Program-made: the position numbers and the translations under genes
Shown here: in pieces, positions 39,508 to 50,100 of the stretch
Layout of the letters: each line of letters starts with the position of its first letter
Position numbering within the stretch: position 1 is the stretch's first letter
Source of the DNA: Bettongia penicillata ogilbyi
Taxonomy: Eukaryota; Chordata; Mammalia; Diprotodontia; Potoroidae
Reading direction: 5' to 3'
NCBI GenBank assembly: GCA_023548195.1
Contig: JAJHZJ010000221.1
Span: 4,150,499-4,214,498 of the forward strand
DNA length: 64,000 nt
Notes under the pieces: model-generated
What the model was told of the DNA's origin: nothing
Databases searched by the model: none
Seen by the model: only the letters and a program-made list of their open reading frames with translations

Positions 39508-39759
39508 ATAAATAGCTACATGTATTTGAATTGCAATATTTGAAGTTATAGTTATATAAAATATGGTGATTGGTTCTAGCCCAATGGAAATAGGCAGTGA
39601 AATTTGGGTAATGTGACACCTCAGAACATTCATTATTTGAATTGATGGGAACTCACCTTTGGTCCAACACCTTTTCCAGTACACCATACTTCCTCTGCTT
39701 AGAACTCAAGACCACTGACTGCTTAAGAATCTCAGCGATAATAGCAATAGAAACAATAA

Positions 39760-40065
39760 AAATAATAATTCCTGATATTTAAGGAGAATTTAGGGTTTGC
39801 ATTGCCTCATTTGATCCTCAAACTAACATCATGGGGCATATTGAGTATTTGTTAAGCATGTGCCAAGCACTCTGGGGATACAAAGATAAGTAAGCAAAAA
39901 CAGTCTTTGTCCACAAAAAGCTTACCTTCAGACGGAAGAAGGACATATATTATGAGTCTTATTTTTAGTCTTGGTTCAGAAATGTTAAATGATTTACCAG
40001 GTTCACACCATTAGTAAGTCCATGGCACAGCCAACTCTTAGTGTTTGGGATTCAGCATCTAGTCC
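39760..40065 (-). repeat. MIR-type SINE interrupted by a type E element
   Basis: Left part 39760-39838 (CTGATATTTAAGGAGAATTT, TTTGATCCTCAAACTAACAT). Right part 39960-40065 (GTTCAGAAATGTTAAATGAT, AGTAAGTCCATGGCACAGCC). Between them lies 39842-39955, a plus-strand type E block (AAGCATGTGCCAAGCACTCT, GGGGATACAAAGATAAGTAA). Confidence 0.65.
39842..39955 (+). repeat. Unnamed ancient repeat, type E, inside a MIR
   Basis: GAGTATTTGTTAAGCATGTG, CTCTGGGGATACAAAGATAA, CAAAAAGCTTACCTTCAGAC. Confidence 0.65.
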
Positions 40066-40359
40066 ATGGTTCCAAATAGGGTTGATGGGAAAGCTGTGGG
40101 CACTGTAGAGACCAACCCTAGGAAAAACCATCAAGTAGGCTCTGGTTTGTCTCTGGTCCTCTTCTCTTCCTGTCTTCCCCTCTTCCTCTTCACCAACAGC
40201 CCTTCCTTCTCAGTGACCTCATGCTTTTTGTTCCCTTTTTATCCTTTTTTTTCCTTTGTTTTCCTTCCTGAGCCTGTTTCATATTCTGGACTTGTTTTCC
40301 CTTGTACCTGTTCCCCATCAAGAGCTATCTGTTCAATATTCTCAGACAATATTCACATA

Positions 40360-40535
40360 GAAAGAACATTGAGTTTGAAAAGATCTGATTTTAAAACTTA
40401 GCTCTGACACTCACTGAATGTATGACCTTGGGCACGTCATTTCCCCCATGTGGGCATCTGTTTCCTCCTCTGTAAAATAAGGTTGGATTAGATGAACTCC
40501 AAGATCCCTTTTAGTTCTTATAATCCATCAATCTA
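40360..40535 (+). repeat. Ther1-like SINE
   Basis: TTAGCTCTGACACTCACTGA, TATGACCTTGGGCACGTCAT, CTGTTTCCTCCTCTGTAAAA, GGTTGGATTAGATGAACTCC. Confidence 0.72.
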
Positions 40536-41019
40536 ATTTTTAACAAAAGCAATCAATTCTTTTGTCCAACAGAGTAAATAATCTGGAAATCTCAGTTAGA
40601 GATATAAATGGTTTGAATCAGGGCAGCCTTTGGAATCTCAATTCATGGCAAGTTGATCAGACTGCTCTAAATATGCCCATTGCTGAAATTTAAGGATCCT
40701 GACAGAGAATTGTCTTGGCTGCTTATTCTAGATTCCTCTTTGGGCTGGTAGAGCTGTAGAGCATCCCGAAGAAACAGTGCCAATGAAGTATTTATAAGCC
40801 TCTGGGACACAGGGGCAAGAGCAGGTTTCTCATTAGGAAGCACAAGAGTTAGAATTTCTTTTTGGCCCCACCCTTACTCTGGGGAGCATCCAGTGTGAGT
40901 TGTTACAACGGGAATTATGATAGATTTGGACTTGCCAACCTCTCCCTCCCTTTTTAGGATGAGCCTGGGTGTGCCTCTGTCCTAAAATAAGGTGGAAAGA
41001 CAGACGTCTTAAAATCCTA
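40536..41019. other. Gap without a gene
   Basis: No family recognised and no supported ORF. Confidence 0.4.
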
Positions 41020-41152
41020 AAATGATAGGATTCAGAGCTGGAAGGGACCTTGGAGATTACAATTCTTACTCCTTCATTTTAGAGAACTGGAATTCAAATC
41101 TGATGTTTTGTCTCCACATCCAGTGTTTTTCACCACACCAAACTACCTTCTT
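41020..41152 (-). repeat. MIR/Ther-type SINE
   Basis: GATTCAGAGCTGGAAGGGAC, CTTGGAGATTACAATTC, AACTGGAATTCAAATCTGAT, TTTTTCACCACACCAAACTA. Confidence 0.62.
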
Positions 41153-41154
41153 TG

Positions 41155-41350
41155 AAGTCTCAGCTTTGATCCTTTACTAGTTGTGTGACCCTGGAAAACC
41201 TTCAAGATCAGACCACCTCATCACTAATCTTCTCAAGTCTCACTTTTCTCATCTCTAAAATGGGAACAATTTACCTATTCCCTAGTAGGTTGATGTAGAG
41301 GGAATTGTTTTGCAAGCCTTAAATTGCTATAGGAATGTATGTTGCCATGT
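41155..41350 (+). repeat. MIR-type SINE with a small internal insert
   Basis: CCTTTACTAGTTGTGTGACC, TCTCATCTCTAAAATGGGAA, GTAGGTTGATGTAGAGGGAA. About 35 extra bases (TTCAAGATCAGACCACCTCA...) separate the B-box side from TCAAGTCTCAC. Confidence 0.65.
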
Positions 41351-42344
41351 CTTCTATGACTGCTTCTCCTGCGCGTTTTAGGGCTGGGAGAGCTGAAGGG
41401 ACATCCCCATGCTGAAAGGGAAGCCTCCTCGAGCCATAGTTATAAGGAAGCCTGGCACTTGTAACCACATGCCTGTAACCCACCAAGAATTTCCCTCAAG
41501 CATAAAACAGATAGCCAAAAAGAGCAACCTTTACCTTCAGTGCCATCTCTGACCTATCTCTGATGGGATCATGGTACCCAATCCCTGCAAGGTGGAGGAA
41601 ACTTAGTTTCCAAGATGAAAGAAACTAGCTCTTTGGCCCACAGATCTCAGCTACTGCTGGCTTCTCCAATCAGCCTGTGCAGAGCTCTAGGATAGACCTG
41701 CCAAAGCAAAGGGTGTAGTTCTTCAATTTACCGCTGTTAATGAATTGGAACCATGAATCCAGCAGAGGTGTAGACTGAGCGCTGGGGAGCACGCCAACGT
41801 GGCAGGCTGATCCATGAGCCTGCAGTGCCACCTAGCACAACCAGATGGGATTTCCTTCCATCCTTTTGTACCCGAGGAAGGGGGTTTCCAATTCGTTCAC
41901 AAAGTTCTGGGAAAGAGAATCTGGCTCAAAACCTTTGTTGTTCATGACTGGAAACAGTTATTCAAATTGAGGGGAGTTTCAAGCCCACTTCTAATGGAAG
42001 AATTTGGCCTCAGATCAGCTCTATCAGAAGCTTTGGGAGTAAGAGGTTAGCTCTCTAAGCTTGAAGTTTTGCCTTTGTTCTTTCTAGTAACATCTGTGGC
42101 TTATTCATTTTGCAGACTCACTGGGAAGAACTTACTTCTGACTCAGGATTCAAAGGGGTGAATGACATTTCCTCCTTACCCTGTAACCCTCCATCCTCCT
42201 TCTGACTCCCTCCTGCTGCCTTCCCCTCCCCTTCTTTCCCCTCTCCCTTCTTTCTTATTTATTTACCAATTTGCAGCCCTGAGATGCCACTGGAAGTTTT
42301 CCAGTTAAATTCAAAAAGGGACCAGAAGCTCCCTGTTTAGTTGC
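41351..42344. other. Repeat-poor 1-kb gap
   Basis: No gene or family recognised. The frame 41814-42050 on the plus strand has no identifiable motif. 42190-42260 is C/T-rich. Confidence 0.4.
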
Positions 42345-42520
42345 CCAGAAGATAAAGATGATCTGAATGTTAATCCTGCCTCAGATACCTACGACCTTTT
42401 ACTTACCTGTCTCCGCCTCATCATCTTCATCTTTAAAACAGGGGAGAGAGTAATAATCTCTGTTCCACAAGAGCTGTTGTGAGGAGCAAATGCTATCTGT
42501 AGCTCTCTGTAAACCTACGA
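42345..42520 (+). repeat. MIR-type SINE
   Basis: TTAATCCTGCCTCAGATACC, GTCTCCGCCTCATCATCTTC, GAGAGTAATAATCTCTGTTC, GAGCTGTTGTGAGGAGCAAA. Confidence 0.62.
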
Positions 42521-44364
42521 AATCTGCAAGGTCAGACCAGCTCATTAAAGTGTGTGTTGGCGCTTTGATGGTTCCCATTAGAGCCATTTTTATGCCTGAA
42601 CAACTAACACAAAATGACTTACAGTAAATGGCACCGAGTGTGTCCTCAGCCACTTTGATGGAGGCTTCGATGGGTCAAGTAGTGGGGGTTGGGGAGAGGA
42701 CAAGGCAAGGATGTCAGGCTGAGGAAGAGGTGAGCCGGTATGTGGCCATTGGCCACTCTGCCTTGAAGGAGGCAGCCGAGGGAGAAGGCATATTCTACTT
42801 GGTGGCTTTATTTTAAATAATTCAAATTTTTAAATAATTATTTTTGGTAACCAGATGCTAAATTCAGTAATTTCAACCTGCTACTACAACTAAGTGGCCT
42901 GAGGCAAAGCCCTGACTGTCCTGCCTTAGCTAAGCCAGGAAACGAGGATGGGATTTTTCCTAGGTTTAGCTGTAAAAGGATCACAAGGAGATGAAGGCAG
43001 AAGTATGCCTCCCAGTGTCTTCAAAGAGCCTATGCTCCCAAACATATCATGGTTATTCTCCACTTCAGAGTCGCAGGGTCCCCTTTTACAAGTAATTGAA
43101 TCAACCTTAGCAGTGTCCCAGACTTCTGTATGAGAGGAAGGAAAGTCTATTTTCAGATAACAGGAAGTGGAGATAACCTTCACCTTGGGGGAGGGTGGGG
43201 AGAACAGGGTGTCTATTTCCACAAGAATTTTATAAACTTCCACCAGAAAAGAAGCAACTCTAGATGAAAATAAGGTTCCATTCCTCTATCTATCTTAATA
43301 CTCATCAAACACAAGAAAGTCTTTTTGGAAAGTGTATATATGCAAACTCACATCAGAATTTGCTCATTTTGATAGATTGATATACCCCAAATATGAAACA
43401 TTGATCAGAAAAGTTGACCCATTTATTCTACCTCCAGTATGTTTTAGAACCTGGAGCTCAGTTTAGGACTATTAAGAGTTAAGTCAGGTATTTGGGCCAG
43501 AACCAATGGCATTTCTGTTTGTCACTAAACCTTTCAAAAGCTCAAGACTATTTTGTATAGGGAATATGCCTCTGAACTTTAAGAAACATGCAGATAAATG
43601 CCCAACCAAGTCCAGGAGAGCAGACCCTGACCTTTCTGCAAAGAAGTCCCACAGACTTACAGAATCAGCCATGGAATACATGAAACTCTCACTTTTTTGC
43701 TTTCCTTCGCCCTTTGCTCAATTAAGTAGCTACAGTGGCCAAAGATCCTAAAGCATCAATGTGCAAGAGGAGATGACATAGGAGGCCTCTCTTCCCCCAC
43801 TAATCTTTGTCCTAGAACCCTCTGGGATGTGAAGAAAGCTGACATATCATTGACATATGTCAGAGACGAACTCAGCATCCAAAAAGAGGGCAAGCTGGAA
43901 AGCCATCTTTGATGCTCCTCTCTTCCCCTCCTGTCTCCTCCCCTCTCCTTCCCTTCCCTCCTCTCTCTTCCCAATTCCCCCTGCCAACCACCATAAAATA
44001 AACTGATGCAGATCTCCCATCTTAAGTCACTCCCAACCCCTCTCCTTGACTTGATCAGCTCTAAAAATATCTTTCAGCAAACTGAATTTGGAAACCCAAA
44101 TTTTGAACATGAACTCTCTTTTTCCTTTCCAATCTTAGACATTAAACTGATTTGCCACAAAATCACAGATGTAAAGAAGTATTTGCTGCTAAATATAAGA
44201 AGCAAAATGAGTGGGAAAATATCAATTTTACAATCTTGGGGACCTAAACTAGCACTGTTACGTAGGTGCTTTATATGCTGAAAATCAGGTTAGAAAAAAA
44301 TAGCATCTGTTAAGTCTCCATCTCTGAGCTCTGCTTCTGAGAAAAAAAGGAAAAAAAATTAAAT
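42521..44364. other. Longest repeat-poor stretch (1.8 kb)
   Basis: No interspersed repeat recognised. Small frames on both strands (42628-42816, 42926-43243, 43506-43751, 43756-43974, 44006-44281) show no domains. 43910-43980 is C/T-rich. Either old unique sequence or very worn repeats. Confidence 0.45.
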
Positions 44365-44622
44365 GGGAAAGGAAGTAAGTATTTATTAAATGCCAGGCAC
44401 CATGCTAAGTATTTTTTACACACATTATCTTAATGGATCCTCACAAGAGCCCTGAGTCACAGGACTATAATAATTCTTATTTTACAATTGAGGAAATTGA
44501 GGCAGGCAGAGGTTGAGTGACTTGCCAAGGGTCACACAGCTAGGAAGTGTCAGGCTGGATTTGAACTTAGGTCTCCATGACTCCAAGCCCACCTCTGTCT
44601 ATCCATTGTGCCACCTACATAC
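44365..44622 (-). repeat. MIR-type CORE-SINE, full length
   Basis: AGTATTTATTAAATGCCAGG, CACATTATCTTAATGGATCC, GAGGAAATTGAGGCAGGCAG, GTGACTTGCCAAGGGTCACA, TATCCATTGTGCCACCTACA. Confidence 0.88.
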
Positions 44623-44954
44623 ATATTTTGTGTTTTTGTTTTCCTCCTATTTCAAGTTCTAAATTACCTCTGCTGGTCTACCACCTGCTGAGGTACCTAT
44701 CATCTGCTGAGATCCCAAGGTTTATTATCTTAAAAAGGCATTTCAAGCATCATCATCATGCTCACATCCTGCCTTTGCCCCTCCTTGACAGTGCTAATTT
44801 CCAAAGTGTATCAAAAGACAAAATTTTCAGATTTATTTAGCTCTTCTCCCACTAAAGTCTCACTGTAATTTTTATCATGATACAATAAGACCCTGGGATC
44901 TCAAATTCCATGCCAAGAAAACACAAGCCCCAACAGGTCCTTCCTATTAGAAAC
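44623..44954. other. Gap without a gene
   Basis: ACCTGCTGAGGTACCTATCA and ATCTGCTGAGATCCC form a small imperfect local repeat at 44682-44717. Otherwise unassigned. Confidence 0.35.
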
Positions 44955-45090
44955 AGTGGATAGAATGCTGGGCTTGAAGTCAAGAACACTACACAACTTA
45001 CAGCCTCAGAGAGTGTCCTGGAGTCACACAGCCAGGATGTGTTACAGGTGGGATTCTGGTCCAGCTCTTTCTATTTCTAAGGCCAGCTCT
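44955..45090. repeat. Chimeric SINE scrap
   Basis: A plus-strand tRNA-SINE head (AGTGGATAGAATGCTGGGCT, TGAAGTCAAGAACAC) is joined to minus-strand MIR blocks (TGGAGTCACACAGCCAGGAT, AGGTGGGATTCTGG). Confidence 0.5.
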
Positions 45091-45654
45091 CTATTTAGTT
45101 ATTTTACCAAACTGGGAATCTGGTAATTACTTATTTCCATAATATTAAAGAATCATTTCTACAATCCATTATTGTAAAAGATATCTAGAGCAAGATTTTA
45201 TCTTTGAGCAAAGCATTTTATTTTGAGCGCTTAATGAGCAAAATTTTCAGCTCCAAGCATTTTCCCCCCTAGGTCAAACTCTGGAAAACATGAGGAAGGC
45301 AAGTTACAACATTTTAAGGCAATTAAATTGGGGAGGATAGGGGTAGAAACCTTGGGACATAGAAAGACTGCTCTGCCTTGGGGGATGGAGTAGAGTTTGT
45401 CCAGAAGATGGTACTATCCAGAAGCTTCCAATTTTAAGAAATTATTCTTGCTAATTCAGTGCCAAGTTCATTGCTTCTATAATGCCAAATAAGTATAAGT
45501 GCTATTAAGGCCTTTTGAATTTCAGCACCCCGAGGCAAAGCCCTGGATCCCCTTCTTAGCTATAGCTTTGTTCATTCATCTTTGCCAAGGCTGTTTGCAG
45601 GTAGAAATTGCTGGAAAAAAAGGGAGTGGAGGGTGGGAAGTGATTTGTTTCCTT
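45091..45654. other. Gap without a gene
   Basis: Unassigned. The plus-strand frame 45499-45741 runs through the duplication that follows and has no known motif. Confidence 0.4.
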
Positions 45655-45718
45655 GAAGTATTGGATGTTGATCCTAAGGCACCAGTAAAGTATTGGATGG
45701 TGATCATAAGGCACCAGC
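45655..45718. repeat. Tandem duplication, 32-bp unit x2
   Basis: GAAGTATTGGATGTTGATCC with TAAGGCACCAG is repeated as AAAGTATTGGATGGTGATCA with TAAGGCACCAG; the two copies differ at about four sites. Confidence 0.88.
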
Positions 45719-46089
45719 CAAAAGTCATGCTTTCTCAATAAGGCATTTCCTTTAATGAAGAATGAACAGTAGCTCTGTGACTTAGTAAAAAGTTCATGGC
45801 TAATGAACTAGTCTATGAAAATTCACTAGAGGTAGAGGATTGCAAATTGAATCTGTGGTAAGTCTAGAGTAAGCAGATGGTCTTTCTCTAGTAATTGCCT
45901 TCAAGAACCTTAAGAGATGACTCAGAATTGTCCATTGTATATTGTTGGAGAACTATAACAACCACCGTATCCTGCCAGACCAAATATGAACTCTTGTCCA
46001 AACCTCAGATTTTCTTACTACAGCTCCATGCCAAACCACGCTTCTCTGCCCCTGTAGGACAGATGCTAAAACTAACAATAAAAGGGACC
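45719..46089. other. Gap without a gene
   Basis: No repeat recognised. The 122-codon frame 45895-46263 starts here, but its only interpretable part is the L3/CR1 section downstream. Confidence 0.35.
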
Positions 46090-46600
46090 TTTAAAAAATC
46101 TGTGTTGGGACAACAGGAGAAAAAATTTATGGGACCCCAGCACCAGCTTGGGAGGAATGGAATCATGATAATGGTTAATGGAGAGAAGGAGTTTCTCAAA
46201 TCTTATTTTGCTTCTGTTTTCTCTACTATGGAGGATGAAAAAAGGATTAAAGAAATAAAATAGAAAAACAGTTAAGAGGTCATTTAAATGCCAAGGCAAG
46301 TGAGATGACAAGAAAAAAATTGGCTGCTCTTAGGGAATTCAAAATGCCTATCCCAGACTTATTTTATTATGTTCCACATTCGTGGATGTGTTTTTTAGAC
46401 TACTGACTGTCAGCAACTTTTTAAAAATCATAGCGGGTAATAGAGATACCAGAAGATGGAGACAGACCAATGTTATCCCTATTTTGAAAAAGGGGAAGAA
46501 AAGAGATTCTTCAGACTAAAAATGAATAGGTTTGACTGGCATTCCTTTTATAATGCTAGCATACATTAATAAATGAATGGTTTGTGAACATTTTAAAAAA
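46090..46600 (+). mobile_element. L3/CR1-type LINE, ORF2 fragment
   Basis: In one frame about 46180-46260: SYFASVFSTMEDEK, the CR1/L2-group motif (typically NEYFASVFT) just before the reverse-transcriptase core. About 46435-46515, in another frame: IPEDWRQTNVIPILKKGKK, the conserved block usually read PEDWKKANVTPIFKKG. Stops and frame slips in between show it is dead. The 5' limit is uncertain, and it may include 46020-46180. Confidence 0.78.
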
Positions 46601-46667
46601 AAGAAACTGTAGTTAATTCTAGAACTGGAATAGAACTTAGAAATCATCCAACCCAACTTCGTCATTT

Positions 46668-47420
46668 ATTTCTTTTTTAAATATATATGTCATTTATTTT
46701 TTGTTTTTTAGTTCTCAACATTCATTCCCACAAGAATTTGAATTCAAAATTTTCTCCTCATCTCTCCCCACCCCCCATCCCGGGACAGCATGCACCCCAT
46801 TCACCCCTTCCTCCAGTCTGTCCGCCCTTCTATTACCCTCCCTTTCCTTCTCTTTTCCTGTAGGGCAAAATAAATTTCTATACTCCATTGCCTGTTAATT
46901 TCCAGTTGCATGCTAAAACAATTTTTAACATTTATTATTCAAGTTTTGAGCTCCATATTCTCTCCCTCCCCACCCACCCTCATTGAGATAACAAACAAAT
47001 CAATATAGGTCATATATGTGTAACAATATGAAGCACTTCCATAACAGTCATGTTATAAAAGACTAACAACATTTTCCTCTGTCCTATCCTGCCCTCAACT
47101 TATTCCATTCTCTTCCCCACCTGTCCTCCCACAATAGTGTTTGCTTTTGATTATCCCTTTCCCCAATTTACTGTCACTTCCATTATCTTCCCTCTCCTGT
47201 CCCCTTCCTCCTTACCTTCCTGCAGGGTAAAATAGATTTTCATATACAATTGAGTGTGTGTTATTCCTCCTTAAGCCAAATCCCATGAGAATAAGGCTCA
47301 CTTATTTCTTTTCATCTTCCCCTCCACTGTAAAAGCTCTTTCTTCCCTCTTTTACATGAGATGAATTGCTACTTTATACCTCTCCCTTTCTCTTATTCCT
47401 AGTACATTTCATTCAACAGT

Positions 47421-47425
<5 letters not shown>
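46668..47425 (-). mobile_element. L1/HAL1 3' regions, two joined pieces
   Basis: Reversed L1-type 3' ends: TTCTCAACATTCATTCCCAC and AAATTTTCTCCTCATCTCTC (46690-46760) begin one piece. A second terminus-like block starts near 46905 (TTGCATGCTAAAACAATTTT, TTTTGAGCTCCATATTCTCT). 47230-47425 matches the inter-ORF/3' region of the L1 at 51560-51760 (AATTGAGTGTGTGTTATTCC, AAGCCAAATCCCATGAGAAT). The order suggests two overlapping insertions. Confidence 0.68.

Positions 47426-47426
<1 letters not shown>

Positions 47427-47462
<36 letters not shown>
47427..47462 (+). repeat. (TA)n microsatellite
   Basis: About 18 perfect TA units directly after the minus-strand L1 region. Confidence 0.95.
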
Positions 47463-47464
<2 letters not shown>

Positions 47465-47528
47465 TCATCATTCATTTCAATAAACAATGATTACCTACTA
47501 CATTCAAGTTTCTGTACTAGGCATTGTT

Positions 47529-47722
47529 CCAGAGACTCTTACCTCTTTTTTTGTTTCCTTTGGCAATCCATAGACTCCTTCTCAGAATCATATTTTTAAA
47601 TGCATAAAAATAAAATACACAGAACTACAAAAGAAACCAAAGTAAAAATCTCAATGAAATTTTTCACCATCCAAATTCACAGAACCCTTGGAGTTTATCC
47701 ATGGATATCAGCTTAAGAACCA
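47529..47722 (-). mobile_element. hAT-like MITE inside the E/F repeat
   Basis: Reverse of the 22198 element: CCTTTGGCAATCCATAGACT, CCTTCTCAGAATCATATTTT, TAAATGCATAAAAATAAAAT, and end CAGCTTAAGAACCACAC. Termini are degraded. Confidence 0.65.
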
Positions 47723-48364
47723 CACTTGAGACATATAAAAATGAAAGACAATATAGTACCTGTCTTCAGAGAGATATTAGGGAAAAGTGTAAGATATGCA
47801 CAAATCGGCATCATCTGACTTAAGATATGCTGGAGGAAAAGCAAAGAACGAGACAAGATCCTTTAAAGAAAGTGGGAGAACAAGAGGACACTTTCAACTA
47901 GATGATCAAGAGAGGCATCTGAAATAAACCGTGAATTGACAGACGAACTTTAATAGTCAGAAGTCAGGAAGACATTGCTGGGATAGGGAAGGTAAGCAAG
48001 AGACAGGAAGCAGCAGGAAAATTGAGGGGGGAGCCTCAAGTCCCATTCAGTTCTGCTGGAGAATGGGCACATAAGGTTTCAAAGGCACATTGGAGACAGA
48101 TTGCAAGAGAACTTGTATGCCAGGTTGAGGCTACCCCATTTTATTCTAGAGCCAATGGGAATTCACTAAAGGTTTTTTTAACAGGATAATAACGGAATCA
48201 GACACGTCCACTAGGGAGATTATCTTGGTCCCTAGATGAACTCTAGAGGAAAAAGACACAAGGCAGAGGCCAGTTGGGAATCTATGACCTAAGCCAGAGG
48301 AGATAAGGACCTGGTGATGGAAGAATGAGTGGAGAGGAGATGAATTAGTGCAACAAGTAACTAG

Positions 48365-48568
48365 CAATTATATAACAATTCAAGGTTTCTAAAGAACTTT
48401 ACAAATATCTTCATGATAACCCATTTTATAGATGAAGAAACTGAGGTAGAGAAGTTGTGACTTGCCCAGGGTCACAGAGCTAGTAGCTCTCTGAAGTGGG
48501 ATTTAAATTTAGGTCTTCCAGACTCCAAGTGGAGCACTGAATCCATTGTGCCATCAAGTTGCCTCTAA
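48365..48568 (-). repeat. MIR-type SINE inside the E/F repeat
   Basis: GGTTTCTAAAGAACTTTACA, GATGAAGAAACTGAGGTAGA, GTGACTTGCCCAGGGTCACA, CATTGTGCCATCAAGTTGCC. Confidence 0.82.
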
Positions 48569-48937
48569 GGGATGTTGTCAACCTGACTTCACAATGGTCG
48601 GTTGAAGGAGATGAGGAAGAGAGAAAAGACAACACTGCAAGATTGTAAGTCTTGTGATGGGCAGAATGGTGTTGCCATTCATAGAAATACAGAAGTTTGG
48701 AGGAAGAAGAGATTTAAGGAGGAAGATGATGAGTTCACTTTTGAGTATCAGGTGCTGTTGGGACATGTAGATGTTTCGTCTGATGAAGTGTATCTCAGAG
48801 GGTGACTGAAGTTGGATAGCTAGACTCGGGAGCCATATGCATAGAAACTATAATGGAATCTAAAGTTATATATAAGATTCCTAAGGTAAAGGATGGGAAG
48901 AAAAGAGAAATTAACTGAGACCAGACCTTTAGGGATG

Positions 48938-49060
48938 ACTGGGAAAACTGAGGTCAAAATAAATAAATTAAGTATTTTGTCCAAGGTCACACAGATAATA
49001 AATTAAAAAACCAGATTTTGAACATAAGTCTTCTGACTCCATTGATAAGTCATGTTCTTT
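48938..49060 (-). repeat. MIR-type SINE fragment
   Basis: GGGAAAACTGAGGTCAAAAT, TTTTGTCCAAGGTCACACAG, CATAAGTCTTCTGACTCCAT. Confidence 0.62.
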
Positions 49061-49514
49061 CTAATTGAGTGGGGATGGCAGTAGGTCTGTTAGACTAGGA
49101 AGGCAGAAGTTACTGCCAACAGTCCTAATGAGGGCATTTATCTTTCTTCCTCTCAGAGACTGCCCACTGACAATAGGTAAAGGCATGGCAAACCCAGGCA
49201 TCGAGAATAGTTTTTCTCAATAGGGCCTTATGTTATGTCCATACAGGTGGATGTGTTAAAAGGAGGGAGATCAAGGGAACCTGGTAAAACCTCTACATCA
49301 CAGAATGGTGCAGCCCTAGAGAGTATGGGTGGTATCACCAGCATGTCTGTGTTTCTGTTCTCCTAGGTCATCTATGATGTTTTAAGTAACCCACACAGGA
49401 CATAGATGGGATCAGTGTCATGGGGAGTAGTAAATTCCTGTGGAGTGGTATTCATTTGAAATATTGTCTCATTATATAGTCTGGTCTTTTAGATCTGCCA
49501 GGCATGAGGGAAAG
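49061..49514. other. Gap without a gene
   Basis: Nothing recognised. Confidence 0.4.
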
Positions 49515-49705
49515 AGAAAGGGAATAAGCATTTATTAAGTGCCTACTATGTGTCAGGCCCTACATTAAGCATTTTACAAGTTTATCTCATTTTACATATC
49601 CCCCATTTTACAGTCAAGGAAACTGAGGCAGGCAGAGATTAAGTGACTTGCCAAGGGTCATAAGTGTCTGAGGCCAGATTTGAACTCAAGTCTTCCTGAA
49701 TCATA
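49515..49705 (-). repeat. MIR-type CORE-SINE
   Basis: AAGCATTTATTAAGTGCCTA, TGTGTCAGGCCCTACATTAA, CAAGGAAACTGAGGCAGGCA, TTAAGTGACTTGCCAAGGGT, GATTTGAACTCAAGTCTTCC. Confidence 0.86.
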
Positions 49706-49714
49706 AGCCCATAG

Positions 49715-50100
49715 AATCAACCAAAAACCTACTTGAAATGACAAAGTTACAGGATATAAAATAGACCCACATAAATCATCAGCATTTCTATATACTACCA
49801 ATAAAGCCCAGCAAGAAGAGATATAAAGAGAAATTTCATTTAAAATAATTGTAGAAAATATAAAATATTTTGGAGTCTCCTTGACAAGACAAACCCAAGA
49901 AATATATGAACACAATTACAAAATACTTTTCACACAAAGACAGATCTAAACAATTAGTACAATATTTAATAATAGTGGTGATAATAGGCATCCTGCTTCT
50001 ATCTAAACTAATTTACTTATTCAGTGCCATAATAATCAAACTACCAAAAATTATTTTATAGAGCTAGAAAAAATAATAACAAAATTCACCTGAAAGAACT
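49715..50100. mobile_element. L1 ORF2 mosaic with orientation switches
   Basis: 49715-49953 is plus-strand L1 ORF2 (SAFLY, EISFKIIVENIKYFGVSL, TQEIYEHNYK in shifted frames). 49955-50000 is minus-strand ORF2 (reads CLLSPLL and NIVL on the minus strand). 50003-50095 is plus-strand again (FSAI(I)IKLPK, ELEKII). From 50103 the long minus-strand L1 begins. The plus-strand parts skip the NNWKN...MGR block, which is present in reverse just to the right (50105-50170). Confidence 0.68.

Larger units (their letters stand above)
47465..48935 (+). repeat. Long unnamed ancient repeat (types E + F), twice interrupted
   Basis: Left part 47465-47528 (AAACAATGATTACCTACTAC, TGTACTAGGCATTGTTCC). Middle 47723-48362 (AATGAAAGACAATATAGTAC, GGCACATTGGAGACAGATTG, GAGCCAATGGGAATTCACTA, GGTTTTTTTAACAGGATAAT). 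Right part 48570-48935 (GTTGGGACATGTAGATGTTT, CGGGAGCCATATGCATAGAA). It joins types E and F into one unit of about 1.2 kb. No coding capacity is seen. The class is unknown to me. Confidence 0.55.

Noticed and set aside
42926..43243. 105-codon minus-strand frame as a gene
   Set aside because: No motif, no flanking splice or promoter context, and an unremarkable length for chance in this base composition.
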